Shown one piece after another: positions 4,388 to 5,363 of a stretch of 5,363 bases of DNA. The stretch is from Chloroflexota bacterium (GTDB lineage Bacteria; Chloroflexota; Limnocylindria; Limnocylindrales; CSP1-4). Under the pieces are notes generated by a model. The model was given only the letters and a program-made list of their open reading frames with translations. It ran no database searches and was not told the origin of the DNA. How positions within the stretch are numbered: position 1 is the stretch's first letter; every line of letters begins with the position of its first letter. Location of the stretch: assembly GCA_021812735.1 (NCBI GenBank), contig JAKAMV010000117.1:11186-16548 (forward strand), given 5' to 3'. The position numbers were made by a program, and so were the translations under genes.

Positions 4388-5363
4388 ATGCGACGCGTCC
4401 GTGGGTTCCTTGTCGCCGGGCTGCTGGCGGGCTCGCTGGCCGTTCCGGGCGCGGTGCTGGCCGCCCCGCCGGCAGGCAGCGTGGCACCCCCACCGAACCA
4501 CCGCGACGACACGGCCGCGCTGCAGGCGGCGCTGCAGGCCTGCGTGCCGGGCGGACCCGCCTGCACGGTTCGCCTGCGAGCCGGCACGTACCTCACCCGG
4601 CAGGTGTACGCCAACGGGTTCCACGGCACCGTGACCGGCGCGGGCGAGGGCGCCACGGTCGTGCAGGCGCTGCCCGGCTACGTGGTGGGGAAAGGCAGGG
4701 CATCCGGAGATCCCTTCGCGCTCCCGCCGGGCGCGAACTGGAAGTACCCGGTCATCATGGCCTTCGGATCCGGCAGCGACGTCAGTCTCGCGAACATGAC
4801 GTTCCGCGTGACGCAGCGCGCCCCGGTGCCGGCAGGATGGCACGCCGCCCGCTCGAACGCGCCCGCGACCTGGCTGGCCGCCGCGGTCTATGTGCATGGC
4901 AACGGGCACTTCACTCGCCTGTCGTTTGTCGGCGCTCCCGGGGCTGACATCCCGGGGGGCGAGGGCTCCGGCGGCGTCAACCTCGACAACGCGGTCCTCG
5001 TCGACTCCTCCTCGCCGGGAAGCGTATTCGAGATGACCCGCTCGCTCGTCACCAACACGGCCAACGGCTTCGAGCTCGACCATTTCGCGGGGCGGGCTAC
5101 TGTGGGCGGGTCGCCTGCCGACGGCAACCGTTTCACCAACTCCGCGGGCGGGTACTACGAGGACGCGGCCGGCGCCACGATCGAGGAGTCCTACAACCAG
5201 GTCGGGGTCGGCCCGGCCGCCACCGACTGGCAGGGGATCATGGTCGTCAACCACGGCACGGCCACCCCCGGACACGTCGTGATCGAGCACAACCGCATCC
5301 TGGAGAGCACCTACGACGTCAGCGGGGTCGAGGTGGCGTACGCCGGTCCGGGGAGCCAGCCGC
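4388..5363 (+). CDS. Secreted right-handed beta-helix (pectate-lyase-superfamily-like) protein, 3' end missing
   Basis: At least 325 residues are encoded, and the frame runs off the window without a stop. A signal peptide is clear: the basic start MRRVR, a hydrophobic core at 7-24, and a cut site near VLA-AP (25/26). Next come DDTAALQAALQAC (40-52) and VRLRAGTYL (61-69), the typical opening of pectate-lyase-superfamily and polygalacturonase-like beta-helices. GAGEGATVVQ (84-93) is the usual first coil. Later coils show repeated strand-turn patterns, for example a VNLDNAVLVDSSS block (near 197), a GFELDHFAG block (near 227), and VIEHNRILEST (near 300). Cys52 and Cys59 may form a disulfide. Such proteins bind or cleave acidic polysaccharides, or act as cell-surface adhesins. 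Catalytic residues cannot be assigned, so activity is open. ATG 4388 follows AAGGAGG (4374-4380) by seven bases, and an 8-bp palindrome GAGATCTC abuts that ribosome site (4365-4372). Confidence 0.87.
   Translation, partial: MRRVRGFLVAGLLAGSLAVPGAVLAAPPAGSVAPPPNHRDDTAALQAALQACVPGGPACTVRLRAGTYLTRQVYANGFHGTVTGAGEGATVVQALPGYVVGKGRASGDPFALPPGANWKYPVIMAFGSGSDVSLANMTFRVTQRAPVPAGWHAARSNAPATWLAAAVYVHGNGHFTRLSFVGAPGADIPGGEGSGGVNLDNAVLVDSSSPGSVFEMTRSLVTNTANGFELDHFAGRATVGGSPADGNRFTNSAGGYYEDAAGATIEESYNQVGVGPAATDWQGIMVVNHGTATPGHVVIEHNRILESTYDVSGVEVAYAGPGSQP

Noticed and set aside
3369..4493. Very long minus-strand open frame (374 codons)
   Set aside because: The product is Arg/Ala/Pro/Ser-rich without domains. 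It runs antisense to the better-supported genes at 3978 and 4388; long antisense frames are expected in DNA of this GC content.
3944..5290. Minus-strand open frame of 448 codons opposite the beta-helix gene
   Set aside because: It is an antisense shadow of the secreted beta-helix gene, which has a ribosome site, a signal peptide and family motifs. The antisense product is low-complexity Arg/Gly-rich.

Overview
This is a GC-rich bacterial window, roughly 70% G+C by eye, with strong G/C bias at third codon positions. It carries short, mostly single-gene units separated by wide gaps. A deazaflavin (F420)-type nitroreductase-family protein, a small protein resembling Streptomyces SCO4226 (nickel-binding) and a secreted beta-helix protein together suggest an actinomycete or a high-GC Chloroflexota/Dormibacterota-like soil bacterium. 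The lineage cannot be fixed from this window.

Layout, left to right. 1-233: no confident gene. 234-482 (+): 82-residue SCO4226-like protein. It converges on 765-1175 (-), a SnoaL/NTF2-like protein, and the gap between them holds a compact hairpin. 1176-1513: noncoding, apart from a small hairpin after the next fragment. 1514-1783 (-): a reading frame with protein-like sequence but no start codon, probably the 3' remnant of a gene for an exported protein. 1816-2205 (+): a four-helix membrane protein. It converges on 2417-2815 (-), a DUF6326-like four-helix membrane protein whose DNA is only about 53% G+C. Just upstream of that gene on the same strand lies 2878-3372 (-), a nitroreductase/DUF385-family protein, with two back-to-back hairpins filling most of the 62-base gap. 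3373-3977: a 605-base noncoding stretch rich in inverted repeats. 3978-4178 (+): an unrecognised 66-residue cysteine-containing protein. 4388 to the window end (+): a signal-peptide-bearing right-handed beta-helix (pectate-lyase-like) protein, cut by the window edge.

No pathway links these genes. They read as accessory, stress- or environment-facing cargo: small ligand-binding folds, small membrane proteins, an F420-type enzyme and a secreted carbohydrate-type beta-helix. The gene order suggests a recombination-prone segment, with one decayed gene and one gene of foreign base composition. I found no CRISPR array, transposase, integrase, tRNA or rRNA, and no convincing new multi-gene system. 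The most unexplained material is the structured noncoding DNA at 3560-3880, the phased 10-bp repeats before the beta-helix gene, and the small cysteine protein.
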